Part shown: positions 1 through 11,259 of the stretch, piece after piece
How the letters are laid out: each line of letters starts with the position of its first letter
How positions within the stretch are numbered: position 1 is the stretch's first letter
Origin: Stemphylium vesicarium
Lineage: Eukaryota; Ascomycota; Dothideomycetes; Pleosporales; Pleosporaceae
Direction: 5' to 3'
NCBI GenBank assembly: GCA_004380135.1
Contig: QXCR01000066.1
Location: forward strand, 62,001-126,000
Length of the DNA stretch: 64,000 nt
Notes under the pieces: generated by a model
The model's database searches: none
Told to the model about the DNA's origin: nothing
What the model saw: only the letters and a program-made list of their open reading frames with translations
Position numbers and translations under genes: made by a program

Positions 1-223
1 GCGGCAGTATAAGCGCGAGACGGGAGAAGACTGGAAGAACCCGCAGCCGGAGACAGTGCAATGGGAGTTCCATTGGCTCAACGCGCCCGAAGGTGATATC
101 AACGGGCCCTACGACCAGGCGACCATGCAGGCCTGGGAAGCGAGTGGGCAGTTCGCAGCAGGCGCCGAGTTCCGACGCGTAGGCGAGACGGAATGGTCAC
201 GATTGCTCGACTTTGAGGACTGA
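1..223 (+). CDS. Lin1/CD2BP2-like GYF-domain protein, 3' end only
   Basis: Only the last ~73 codons are inside the window, read in the frame starting at base 2 and ending with TGA at 221-223. The sequence shows the GYF-domain core: a Trp-rich start (WEFHWLN), then GPY, then an M-x2-W-x4-G-x-F segment. This is the signature of domains that bind proline-rich peptides. A GYF domain at the extreme C-terminus is the layout of Lin1 (yeast) / CD2BP2 (U5-52K), a U5 snRNP-associated splicing factor. The family assignment rests on the domain and its position; the N-terminal part cannot be seen. No intron is visible in this piece. Confidence 0.75.
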   Translation, partial: RQYKRETGEDWKNPQPETVQWEFHWLNAPEGDINGPYDQATMQAWEASGQFAAGAEFRRVGETEWSRLLDFED

Positions 224-1968
224 AGGGGTATGTCGTCAATGTAAGCACAGTCACTGTTCCCACTTATCGCGCTATCCTTAGAGACAGGCTACCTCCAGCA
301 GCAGCGGGGCCAAGGTTGAGAAACGACAGCTCGCGCTCGAGAGGGGTCTCCGCCCAAGTGGCTGGAATCACATGATTTTCCATGCATGCGTCTAAGCGAT
401 CCTCCAAACGACTGCTGCTGTGCTCAGCCAGTCGGAAACTTGATAAAAGCGGGAAGCCGTCGTGATCGCCTTGTAGTGGCTACGACGACGGCCGAAATTA
501 TTCCTAGTCCTGTCGAATGAGAAAGACTTTTGAAGTGGGTATGCCGTGCGACGTCGCCTCTGCTCGCCATGTGTTGCAGCTGTTGAGACACGACAATATG
601 AAGGGCATTCGGATACCGGATTGACCATGGGCTAGTTGTCAGGGCGTAAATAATGAATACAAAGGGATTGCAGTCCACGCATGCGTATAGTGATATGCAG
701 CCTCATTACAGCAGTGCACATCTGGGGTGCAGCGTTGGTGAACGGTACATCGGGAGATGACCGGTGGCAACGTGCAGCTGACGACGTCTCGTGGGCGCAT
801 CATCCAGCCCGAGCGCCCTCGCGACGACATACCCTCGACAAGCAAGTGCCTCGAGTTCGTGAAGTTGACCGCCATGTTTTCCCAACGTACACAATGTCGT
901 CGCCCACAAGTGCCGGATCGCGCAGAACAAAGGCGCAAGTGTGTTGTTGTGTTCCACGTTAGTAGCAGGGGAGCTAACGCTACGGCCCGCCACCTGGCGA
1001 CTTCCAGAGTGCCGGGCCATCCATCCCCTCTGCCTTGAGTGTGAGATGTCGCTCATGGAAGAAAAAAGAGTTGGCCGGTCCATGGTGTCGCTCCGCGAGT
1101 AATTGGACAGAGCGACAGGCATGTATGCCGGCCACAATGATGGCGTGTCAGCGGCCAAGCAGGGACCGCCGCCCATGACCAGAAATGGGTTCAGGGCTGC
1201 GTGTTCGCCGCAGTGGATCTGGTAGCAGGATGCGGATAGAATCATCTAACTAATACAAGCACACGAACCAGGTGTGCTCAAGGGCGCAGCAACTGCAGAG
1301 GGTGATAGTTTTCTGATTGGCGAGGGGCCAGAGCGGCCAATGAAGCAGGCAGCGAACCATGACGCCTCACAGCTGTCTTGCCGTCGTTCATGGCTCTGTG
1401 CTAGAAAGTATTGAAACCTTGGGTCAGCTCGGGCGGGCGCCTGGGTCCAATCTCTCTCGCGCAGTCGGGCCTCTACTCAGGAGCGTGCGCACGTGTGCAG
1501 CCGTCTCCCCGCGCCGTTAGTGGGCTTCAGCGAGACTTTTGCAACCCAAGCGTCGCCCTCTCTCGGAGTGCCTCCCTCGTCCCAAATAACACTACCCACC
1601 TCTCCGTCGCGTCCACGGGTCCTAGGCGATATTGAACCCTTCTGACGTCTGCTAGCCTGTTGTTCGCGGCCCACCCAAACGTGCGGCTCGAAAGGGGACA
1701 GTAGAGCTGGGTCCGCCTGGCATCCCTGATTATTGCCCATCACCAGCCAGCCCTCGACCACGGCTGCTCGACCCTCATCTTCCCCCTTTTCCATCCCGAC
1801 GACAGCCTGGGACCTGTTCGCGACCGTCGCCTTCCGCTCATTTCACGACACCCAGAGCTTGGACCACCTACTCTTACCTCCGGCCTAATTTTCTGCTGCA
1901 CCTGCATCTCAAACCTCACAACACGTCCTCTTTAACGACCCGACCCCCCCTAATCCTCACCGCATATA
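224..1968. other. Intergenic, promoter side of the PIN4-like gene
   Basis: No convincing gene is seen. The last ~500 bases are C/T-rich with short pyrimidine tracts, typical of promoters and 5' leaders of constitutive genes in filamentous ascomycetes. Several open frames occur but have no family resemblance and no splice-consistent structure. Confidence 0.6.
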
Positions 1969-3855
1969 ATGTACTCGTCGGGGTACGACCAGAGCACGTC
2001 GCGGTCCCCCATTGCCCAACGAAACCAGCCCCAAGCAGGCTCTCTCCACCGCATGCCTTCGCGCCAGTTCGACGCCTACGGCCAAGTCACCCAGCCCAAC
2101 ATGTACCAGCAGGACGACCACCAGCGCGCCTATGACCAGCCTCGCAACTACGAGCGCCTGAACCAGACCATGCACGCCGGCGCCTACGGCTACGACATGG
2201 GCCAACAGGCCGGCTGGAATACGAATGCCTTTTCGCAGAACCAGGGCCTGGGCTCGCTCGGAGGTGCCGCCGCCGCCCGAATCAAGTCGCAGCAGCGCGG
2301 CGGAGGAGGAGGAGGACGCAGCGCACTGCCATCGGTAAGGCACTCTGCGATGCCGCGTGGCTGACACGATACTGACGTCCGATATAGGGATGGATGGACC
2401 AGCAGCAGCCCCAGGGTCTGCCCAGCTTTGCCCTCGGCAACGGCAATCTCAACACCATGCAGAACAGCAGCTACGGGCATGACGTGGATGAGGAACTCAT
2501 TCCTACCGCCATCGTTATCAAGAACATTCCCTTTGCCGTCAAGAAGGAGCAGCTTGTTTCGCTCATGACGGAGCTCCGCCTGCCCCTTCCCTACGCCTTC
2601 AACTACCACTTCGACAATGGCGTCTTCAGGGGCTTGGCCTTTGCCAACTTCACGACTGCCGAAGAGACTGCTGCCGTCATTGAATCCATGAACCACTTTG
2701 AGCTCAACGGCAGGAAGCTGCGCGTCGAGTACAAGAAAATGCTCCCACTCGCGGAGCGCGAGCGCATCGAGCGAGAGAAGCGTGAGCGACGAGGCCAGCT
2801 TGAGGAGCAACACCGGCCCCTCGGTGGCGGTCTCCAGTCCCAGGCCTCGTTCGGCTCTCTCGCCTCTCACATGCCCGCCACATCTCCCTCGCCCGTTTCC
2901 GCCATGAGGGGCAGTGGACAAAAGACTGTTGGTATGTATACATGTTCCGAAACTCCATCACGCTGCTAACAGCCATCTAGACGTCGACTTGAACGACCCT
3001 GCATCTCTACAATTCTACACCCAGCTTCTCCTGTTCAAGGAGGCCAAGGAGCGTGACAGCATGACTTTCCCCGCCACCCTGGCCCCTCTGCAGCGCCGCG
3101 TTGTTCACACCTTGGCCCATCAACTAGGCCTTGCGCACGTCTCCAAGGGCACTGGTGAGCAGCGACAAGTCCACATCTTCAAGCCGTATGACAACCAGGG
3201 CCTTAGCCCCCCTATGCCGCAGATGCCCAGCAACCCCATGGAGCAGCCACGCCGCAACCTCAACCGCGCAGCGACTACCGATTTCAGCGATGTGCGCGCC
3301 GAGGGTGGTTTCTACAACGCCTTCAACAGACAGCCATCAGGCCTTCTCGGATTCCCCGATTCGCCTGGCGGTCTGAACGCAGTACCCAATCTTCGCGGCG
3401 CCAAGTCTTACGCAGACCTTAGGTCGTACACGCCCTCGCCTGCGCCGTCGACTGCTAGCCACCCCATTGGTCGACCAGGCGGCATCTCGCTAGAAGGTCT
3501 CGGCTACAGTGGAAGCTCGACCAACCCGAATGGCACTCCTACCACGGGCTCCATGTCGCAGCGTGATGACAGCATGCTGGAAAGGGAAATGAACCGGATG
3601 CAACTTTCTTCCGGCTTCCCGCAGAACAACAGCCCCCGTTCCCTCCGACAGATGACGTCTTGGGACGCGCCAGGCCCGATTGGAGGCCACCGCAACTTCA
3701 GCTCCAACTACGACGACCGTCCATCGAGACAACCTCGTGGACCCCTTCCTGAGCGAGGCCAAGGCTTCAGCCGGCCGCGACAGAACGGACATCAGAACCG
3801 CAACAGCGACGAACTATCATCGCAATCCAATGTGGAGATTCTTGTAGGCCAGTAG
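1969..3855 (+). CDS. PIN4: RRM and R3H domain RNA-binding protein (PIN4/Cip2-like)
   Basis: Three exons are inferred: 1969-2334, 2388-2931 and 2981-3855, giving 594 residues. Introns of 53 and 49 bp have GTAAGG..TAG and GTATGT..TAG borders and keep the frame. The N-terminus (1-160) is Gln/Gly/Tyr-rich and probably disordered. One RRM lies at about residues 162-240, with an IVIKNIPF RNP2-like strand and a GLAFANF RNP1 strand, followed by a charged helix. An R3H-type domain lies at about 304-372. The C-terminal 220 residues are Ser/Pro/Arg/Asn-rich. RRM followed by R3H and a long disordered tail is the layout of yeast Pin4/Mdt1 and fission yeast Cip1/Cip2, which act in post-transcriptional control under stress and DNA damage. 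Orthology is inferred from architecture. Confidence 0.85.
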
Positions 3856-4322
3856 TATGTCAGCACCCAAACGCACGAAACGAAAGTCGTCGCACGTATC
3901 ATCCCTCCTTCAACGACACGTGCGATGGCGCCCCATGAACGAAAACCGATGACGAACGTTTTTTAACGGCCTATACCAACAACAAACTTTGGCCTCGCTA
4001 CTTACACTGGATTGACTTTTACGATGCATACGAAGAGAATGATGCCCACGATGGTAGAGACATTTACATCCAGAACTTAAATTCGGGCCCGCGCCCCCAC
4101 CCCTCCCCTCATACCACCCCACCAATCTCGCATTTCACCTTTGGATACAGTAAAAAAAGCATTTATGAACATATGGGATATGTTGTTACAAATTTTCTAT
4201 ATTGAGTCGTACGGCCGCCGACGATGTTGTTGTTGTACTGAGTTTTAGTTGAGAGAGAAAGAGGGTCGGAAGTTGTTGCATTTGGCATGGATTTGGACGT
4301 TGTAGGTTTTCTTGTCTTTCAC

Positions 4323-4353
<31 letters not shown>

Positions 4354-4354
4354 A
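4323..4354. repeat. TTG trinucleotide microsatellite
   Basis: About ten consecutive TTG units in the 3' flank of the PIN4-like gene. It is non-coding by position. Confidence 0.9.
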
Positions 4355-4708
4355 GTTATTGTTTCCTTGTCCCCTTTCCCTCAGAGTTCGATATTACTAT
4401 ATAAGTTTTAGGTTCCGGTGCTGGGTGCCTGGTGTGCGAACAAGTACGATAATGGGAAGGCGAATGAAGTTTGAGAACCTAGCTCCCACACACCACTCCA
4501 ACCTTTTTTCCCCTCTTGCAGAATGAGACTGAAAATAGTTCTTGATCGTTATTCTTCCTGCTGTGCTAGCTAGCTCTTTGTTTTCTTTGGTGGTGTGCTT
4601 TGCGGTGAATCAATCTTGCTTGGGGGTAGTGTTCGTGAGATGTTTAACTGTAAGGTTTTTTTCATCATGTTATGGCATTGTGCGAGCTTTCAACAGAAGC
4701 TTGCGATG

Positions 4709-4980
4709 GAGCGAGACGCATAGAGAGTGGCTGAGGGGTTTATGAAGCGTTTGGCCGTGGTGCTTGATAGGTAGTTGGCTTGGATGTGCTACTGGGAGCG
4801 AGACGCATACAGAACGGCTTAAGGGTCTATAAAGCGTGTAGCTATACTCCGAGATATAGTCCTTAATAAGTAGTCGGCTTAGATATGCCACTAGGAGCGA
4901 GACGCATACAGAAAGGCCGAGGGGTTTATGAAGCGTCTGGCCATAGTCCTCGACAAGTAGTCGGCTTGGATGTGCCCCCA
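4709..4980. repeat. Three diverged tandem copies of a ~90-bp unit
   Basis: Copies begin at 4709, 4796 and 4895, each with GAGCGAGACGCATA. They share further blocks around TATGAAGCG, AGTNGGCTT and GATGTGC. Spacings are 87 and 99 bp. The middle copy differs from its neighbours largely by TG-to-TA type changes (TATGAAG to TATAAAG; GGATGTGC to AGATATGC). This is the pattern expected of repeat-induced point mutation. No protein is encoded consistently across copies. Confidence 0.8.
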
Positions 4981-6086
4981 GGATCTCAACCTTGGCCGTG
5001 GATCGTAAGATTTAATACTTGCGTGGCCCATTTCTGGAACATGTCTCCGATCACAGCATGCAAGACCCCGGCATCTCGACCAGGTCCTCGTGCATGTGAC
5101 TGCTAGCCGTATCGGAATTTGGGCAGAACATCTATCGGATTTGGGGCATTTCCCATCATTCCACCTGTGGCCGGGCCGATTAGAAAGTTATGCAATCAGC
5201 TCATATGGTTTGTGTGGCTCATGTCTGGACCGGACGAGTTGGCCGCCCGGAAACGTTCGCCTTGCGTTTTGTATGTGTCAAGATGATTGAGTCGCAAGTG
5301 TATTCAACAGGATGCAAATGCGGACGTTGGCACTATACGGGACTGACAGGTGCAGGGCAGAGAGAGCGAGTCATGCTAGCGTGTACTAAGCGAATGACGC
5401 TGGCAGCGGTGGTGCGGTGAAGTTGATCTCATCGTTGCGAGCATACAACGCGCGACAACGCCGAAAGCTACCTTGCGCCCACCCCCCAGCTTCCGACCCA
5501 AGACTGAGAGTTGTTGCATCCGGACACGTTGCGCGTATTTACAGCAGACACACTGAATCTTTCCTCCCATTAGCATTGCTTCACACGACCCGGTTTCTGC
5601 GCCAAAAGTTCAACGGTCGGACTCACCTTTGCTCCGCTCCATGCCTGTCCTCCAACAACGCCCTTCGTCTCCGCCCACCCGCCTGCTACTGCCTTCCAAA
5701 ATCGCCTTTTAAGAGGATTGTCTATTTGCGCCCTTTGTTACCCTTCCACCATCCAACCCTTTGTGCGAGTCAACGAACGGCTGCCTGTTTGAGAACAATC
5801 ACCCGGTGGATTAGTAAAACTGCAACAACGAAACAACAATCTGCGCATTGCAAGGCCTACATAATCGTGACGAAAGCGCGCGAAACTGGGGAGTTGGATT
5901 ACCAGCAAAAGGCCAGCCGCTAAACCCAGCGTCGGTAACAAACGCGCCCGCCGACGACGACTTTTGCGATTGGGTACGCATTTTGCGAGGCTGATATCCG
6001 GTCGACGCCCACGAAGAAATCTTTCCACCACGGCTCGGGTGCATCGGATACTGTCCCAGTCAACCACACAAGGCGCGCGAGCCCTC

Positions 6087-8572
6087 ATGTCGAACCGCAA
6101 GCGACGCGCGCCCGGCGCATCCCCGCAGCCACCGACGCAGACGTACCAGCACGATATCCCCGCGCCGACCGACCAGTACATGAACTGGACCGACCCCACG
6201 GTGGGTGGCGAGATGAATTTCAACGATCCGCCACTATACGGCGATTACACGGCGAGCATGGGAGGAGGTGGGGGAGGCCACAATCGCGTCGTGTCGCTGG
6301 ACGGGTACAACGACGGTGCCGCAGAGATGTCTGGGCAATTGGTGCGACGGAATACCAACCAGCAACTTGCGCCTGCCCCGCGCCGGAATCAATGGGATGG
6401 ATTTGCGAGTCCGCAGCAGCAGTGGGAGACGGTGGATGATGATGAAGAGTTGGAGCAAAAGGCGGCGATTGCGAAGAAGGATGCACAGGCGAAGCGGAAG
6501 CAGATTCCGCCGTTTGTCCAGAAGCTGAGCAGGTAAGACGATCCCTCCTCTGGCTGTACAGAACAGTCGCTAATCAGGACAGTTTCCTTGATAACAACAA
6601 GAACGAAAACCTCATTCGATGGTCCGACGATGGCAACAGCTTCATTGTGCTGGATGAGGACGAGTTTGCGCGCACCCTGATTCCCGAACTGTTCAAACAC
6701 AACAACTACGCCTCCTTTGTACGCCAACTGAACATGTACGGCTTCCACAAAAAGGTCGGGCTGTCGGACAACTCCATGAAGGCCAGCGAGACCAAGGCGA
6801 AAGCACCCAGCGAGTACTACAACAAGTACTTCAAGCGTGGGCGGCAAGAGCTGCTCTGGCTGATTCAGAAGCCTAAGAACCCCCCGACTGGGCCTAAGCG
6901 GAAACGCGACGAGGAAAACAAGGGCGATAGCGATGAAGACCGCAAGTACATTCAAGACACTGGAGGCGGAGGCTATGTCGAGGAGGTGGCTGTCCGAGGA
7001 AACGAGCAAATGGCCATGATCCCGCGGTCGGAATACAACAGTTTGCGGGTTGAAGTTAGGGAACTCCAACAGCAGCAGAAACTCATCTCCAACGTTTTGA
7101 CACAAATCAAGCGCCAGAACGAGGAGCTGTATTCGCGGGCAACATCCTTCCAAGCGCTGCATGACCGGCACGAGAATTCGATAAACGCCATCCTAACTTT
7201 CCTCGCTACCTTTTACAATAGGAGTCTTGAAGGTAACGCGAACGGCATGAATCTTGCAGACATGTTTCCCGCGGCGCGGCAGCAACCGCACGGCAATGTT
7301 GTCGACGTAGATGACTACCCCATGCAAGAAGCACACAAGTCTCCGCAGCTACAAAGAAGCAAGAAGCCACTTGCCATCCTACCGGCGCCTGTTCCAAACC
7401 ATCAAGACTATCTCGCGCCGACAACCACAGGCCGCGCTACCACAGTGAGCCCGACCACCAGGCCGATTGGGAGCCCCATTCCACGGCCAGGCAGTCGACA
7501 GCAAGTATTCCGGCCCTCGCTGCCCCTCAACCGACAATCCTCCCAATCCTCCTTCCCCTCCTCCCACACCAGAGACAGTCTCTCCGCGTCCGCACCCCCC
7601 GTAAAAGCCGAATCCCCTTCCACCATAACGCCCCTCCCCGAAAACGACGCCATAATGTCAGCAATCCAATCCGCCAACGCCACCGCCGCCGCAGGCCAAC
7701 ACGCCCCCTCCTCGTCCTCCTCCGCCCCCACAGACTTCGACTACGCAGCCGCCCTCTCAAACTACCAAACCCAAGACGGCGCCATCCCCCTCACCCAACA
7801 ACAGCGCAACGACGTCCTCTCCCAAATCGTGCACAACACCGCCGCCCAAAACACAAATAACGCACTTACCAACCCTAACCCCCCGGAAGTCGCGCGTCTA
7901 CTTGATGACCTCGCGCAGTACCAGGCGACGCAGCAACAGCTCGAGATGCTGCAAAAACTGTCTGATCAGCAGAATTCTAAAATTCAACATATCCACGACC
8001 GGATTTTGCCGTTGAGCCCGACGGGTCAGATTGAGGGCTTGGCCGAGGGCGGCGGCGGCCAAAATGGCTATTTCGATGCGAGTGCGCTGGGGGAGCCCGG
8101 GCAGTATGATCTTAATATGGATAATTTTGTTCATGATGAGGATTTTTTTACGGATGCGGGGCACACGCAGGGGCAGGGGCAGAATGGCGATGGTGGTGGT
8201 GGCGCACAGCAGCAGGGGAATGGGGTTAATGGCGGGAATGATGCTGTACTCCCGGATTTCAACTTCGATCCTACGGAGGGGTTTGATGAGGGGGGTGATG
8301 CATTTACGTTTCCTGAAGAGGTGAATGGCGGTGGTAGCGGAGTGGGTGGGATGGGTTTAGGTGGGGATAGAGGCATGGGTGCTGAGGATCCTGGTCATCT
8401 GGGCGTTGGTGGTGCCGCAGGAAGTGGAAGTGGGAATCCAGATCACAACACCAACAACAACAGCACACGCCTCGAAAGCGTAGCAAGTAGCAACGCAACG
8501 AGTCCTGCTGCTACGGTTGAAGAGGTGGAAGATGAGACGCGGAAACGGAGTCCGAAGAGGAGGAAGAAATGA
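6087..8572 (+). CDS. HSF1: Heat shock transcription factor
   Basis: Two exons, 6087-6532 and 6583-8572 (50-bp intron, GTAAGA..CAG), give 811 residues. The start is the first ATG followed by a basic N-terminus. The winged-helix DNA-binding domain spans about residues 140-246: FVQKLSSFLD, LIRWSDDGNSF, the recognition helix region HNNYASFVRQLNMYGFHK, and ending LLWLIQKPK. The intron falls inside this domain. A hydrophobic heptad region at about 298-360 is the HR-A/B trimerisation coiled coil. The remainder is Pro/Ser/Gln- then Gly/Asp-rich, consistent with activation regions. The C-terminus is a basic KRSPKRRKK stretch, a likely nuclear localisation signal. The DNA-binding domain matches Hsf1 rather than Skn7 or Sfl1; no receiver domain is present. 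It should bind nGAAn repeats and control chaperone genes. Confidence 0.95.
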
Positions 8573-9260
8573 GATGTTTCCCCCCCTCACTCCCACGCGT
8601 AGTGGTGCTAGTGGAGAGTGTGGTGGAGTCTTTTTTTTCCCTCCCTTTCTTTCCGTCTTTCTTGTTCTTTTAGAAGTCGGCTGTTTTTCGAGGCGCTTCT
8701 TTTCTCTCCTGTTCTAAGACTGGTGCTGGTGCCGGTGTTGTGGTAGACACATCCACACATACAAGACGCGAAAGAGTAAACGCGCGAGAAATACCCAGAA
8801 TGCTTCGCTCAAGACATATATTAAAAGCTAGTAACGACCTGTTATGAACAAGGCGGTGTTTTTCTTCTTTAATTTACATTACAGATGGAGTATCTTTGGC
8901 TCTTTATTTTCTTGGTTTTATTCCCACTCGCTTGTCTTGCACATTTACTCTACTCCTCTTTAGTAAATTTAGCATAGTCACTTCGATTTCACTTAGATGG
9001 GTAAGAAAAGCGATATGTAGTGTGAGATAAAGAATGTCATTGGATACCCCACTTTAATTTTATCCTACCCTGCTCTGATCTCCTCGTTGCAAATTTACAT
9101 CTGGCGGATACATTGATGTGCCTTCACACGGCGAAATGTCGAGCTAGGATATGTAGTCGCCAACGTCAGCCACGGCATTGGTGGTCAGTGATGCAAACAA
9201 GTATGTATGCGAACAAGGTATGGTATGGCATTCGGTCTCATGCACTATATACTCCACCAT
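8573..9260. other. Intergenic, HSF1 3' flank
   Basis: T-rich 3' UTR-like sequence follows the HSF1 stop, with mixed AT-rich DNA beyond. No gene seen. Confidence 0.5.
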
Positions 9261-9269
9261 CACTTCCGC

Positions 9270-9460
9270 CCTCATTCCTACCAAGCCAGTTTACCCGCCT
9301 CACAAACTTCCATGCCCACGTCTGCAGCTGACGCACCAGTGAGATCAGACTTAGCTGGAGGCTATTCCTTGCGCGTCACCAGCGACACGCGAGCCACAGT
9401 CTGCTTGTTTTCCTGGGATTGCACCGCACGGAGATACCTACACGCAGTTCGAAGCCTCCT
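9270..9460 (-). pseudogene. Degenerate duplicate of the C-terminus of the 9.6-10.4 kb coiled-coil gene
   Basis: On the minus strand this stretch encodes a tail (ARVSLVTRKE, stop, then SAADVGMEVC ending LAW and a stop). It aligns with the end of the neighbouring locus (ARESVETRPK, SAEEPDMDVC, ending PIW and stop). The two copies also resemble each other downstream of the stop (CTCCACCATCACTT in both on the plus strand). It is read as the remnant of an old tandem duplication. An in-frame TAG and lack of an upstream open frame indicate it is dead. Confidence 0.5.
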
Positions 9461-9626
9461 TCGTCCCTTTGGTACAACACAAAAGAAGTGATGAGAAATA
9501 CTCGCGGAGGATACCGCCCGCTAGTTGCCTTCACCCTCCTTTCTCTCCCACTGAGTCCTCCTGACAAAATCTTCGCGGGTATTATGCACTCTTTACTCCA
9601 CCATCACTTTTGCTCGACCTCACCTC

Positions 9627-10373
9627 CTACCAAATTGGGTCATCCTCCCCACAAACGTCCATGTCCGGCTCTTCAGCTGACTGTCCCTTGGGCCTCGTCT
9701 CCACGGACTCGCGAGCCTCAGCCTCCCTAGCTCGAGCCATGTACGCACGGGTGGCAGCCAGATTAACATGAAGCTCCTTACGCTCCTCGATTTTAGCCTC
9801 GATACTTGCCACCGCAGCAGCGGCATTCTCGTCGATGGCTTTGATGGCAGCGGCTTTGTCGGCAGTAGCCTTCGCCGCAATGGCCTTCTCGGCTCTCGGA
9901 AGTTTGTTGGCAGCAGCGATGTTGGCTTACATCTCTATTTCGTAGGCAGCGTTCTTTTCGGCAGTGACCCTCATGGCCTCGGCAAATCTGGTCTCCAGTG
10001 TCTGAATTCTGGTCTGGAGAACGGCATTCTGGGCTCGTGATTCGTGCACTTGGTCTTCGAGTGCATTGGTGGCAGCGTTTGCGGCAGCATCGACGGCAGT
10101 ATTCCTGGTAATGCCCTCTGTGGCTGGTGCTGGGGCTAGGGCTGTAGCAGGCTGCCCATAAGCTCCTTCGGCAAGCGGGCTGCGATAGGCATCGGCATGC
10201 CCTCGAGGGGATGGTTCAGCATAAGAAAGGCCGCGGCCGCGGCCGCCAGCAGTATTTGAGGTACCTGGGCAAGGCCCCGTAGGTGAGTGATTGGCATGGC
10301 CACCGTAGTCGCCATGATGTTGACGAGGCAGTGTTGCAAAATGTGATGTAGACAACAAGAAGGAAGAAAACAC
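9627..10373 (-). pseudogene. Ala-rich coiled-coil hypothetical protein with an in-frame TAA
   Basis: One continuous minus-strand frame runs from 10373 (GTG; no ATG seen in frame) to 9627. It is broken only by TAA at 9927-9929. The N-terminal half is Gly/Pro/Ala-rich. The second half on both sides of the stop is an Ala/Glu/Lys-rich heptad-like helix (for example ALEDQVHESRAQNAVL before the stop and AIAAKATADKAAAIKAID after it), so the stop interrupts one coiled coil. GTAAGC at the stop could be a donor, but no good acceptor follows before the frame resumes. No family is recognised. A true start may lie in an upstream exon; the gene may be a pseudogene or an unusual spliced gene. Confidence 0.45.
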
Positions 10374-10395
10374 GGAGGAAGATGCTATAAGGGGT

Positions 10396-10938
10396 ATGTA
10401 TCCAGAAGCTAAATACCCGAGAGACGTAGTTTACTGGTGGAAAGCGGAAATACTTGCCTTTTTGTCAGATCGTTCGGGAGAGCCGAAGACTCCACGGCCT
10501 GCTACCAACAAGTCCTTCTGGGATTTTATCAACGTCAAGAGCCTGGACGAGCAAAATCCCAGAAAACGACGTGATGCCATGGATCGAATGCAAGCCGACA
10601 TCGATGTCGCCCTGATCAGTACACACTTTTCCGCTGGCAGGGTTTCCCAGCAGGACTCTCGTTGCTGCACTAAAGTCGACGGCCACGTCGACTTGCAAGG
10701 ACCTAACGGCTACGTTAGCAACATCCCGCAGAAAGAATCAGCGATTGCGCGAGGCAATGTTAACGGTGATGTTGGCGACTTGCGTAGAGGACGAATCGAA
10801 GACTAGACTATCACGCGAGGGAAAGCTGACGGTTACGCCAGTAACTTGCGCGAAGGAGAGCCGACGGCTACACCGGTTCGGCAGCAACGCGAAATGACAG
10901 ATACGTCGTTCGAAAAAAAAACTACCTCGAGAGATTGA
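10396..10938 (+). pseudogene. Hypothetical protein, frame interrupted by one TAG
   Basis: An ATG at 10396 opens a frame of 136 codons to TAG (10804-10806). The same frame then continues open to TGA at 10936-10938. Sequence on both sides of the TAG repeats a similar phrase (RGNVNGDVGDLR before, RGKADGYASNLR after), supporting continuity. The N-terminus has an aromatic, charged segment (VVYWWKAEILAFL). No family is recognised. The start lies only ~20 bases from the 5' end of the divergent coiled-coil frame, so both cannot have ordinary separate promoters. Confidence 0.35.
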
Positions 10939-11159
10939 TCGAAGGCGAAGAAATGGGAGTTGGGGGATGGTTCTGGGGCAGATAGTAGATGATAGCGTAT
11001 TGCCAATTGACACAATGGCTTTATCAATGAATGAAGTTGAAGAATACATACCTCCTTGATGCACAAGAGATTCACCCCAACACTTCCTCGAAGACTACCC
11101 AAGCGGGTCATGAGACTAAAAACTCAACATTCAAAATATATACAAAGCCTAACAACATC

Positions 11160-11250
11160 TAAAACCCCCCCTCCCCCCACTTCCCCCCCCATTTTCTCTA
11201 TCACGCACAAAAGAAAAATCCCCCCACAAACGCCACCTCAAACCCCCCAC
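11160..11250. repeat. C-rich low-complexity tract
   Basis: Runs of five to nine C residues separated by A/T lie just beyond the 3' end of the P-type ATPase gene. This is low-complexity sequence with no coding sense. Confidence 0.7.
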
Positions 11251-11259
11251 AATTCACAC

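Larger units (their letters stand above)
3856..6086. other. Intergenic between PIN4-like gene and HSF1
   Basis: This stretch holds the PIN4-like 3' UTR, a TTG microsatellite, a ~90-bp tandem repeat (listed separately) and the long 5' leader of HSF1. An open frame at 5417-5923 lies in the HSF1 leader and has no recognisable features. No RNA gene was recognised. Confidence 0.55.

Noticed and set aside
706..1245. 179-codon open frame on the minus strand between the GYF gene and the PIN4-like gene
   Set aside because: Composition is random-like, there is no family resemblance, and it overlaps other equally long frames on the opposite strand.
5417..5923. 168-codon plus-strand frame upstream of HSF1
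   Set aside because: It lies in the long HSF1 leader/promoter, does not start with ATG, and has no recognisable domain.
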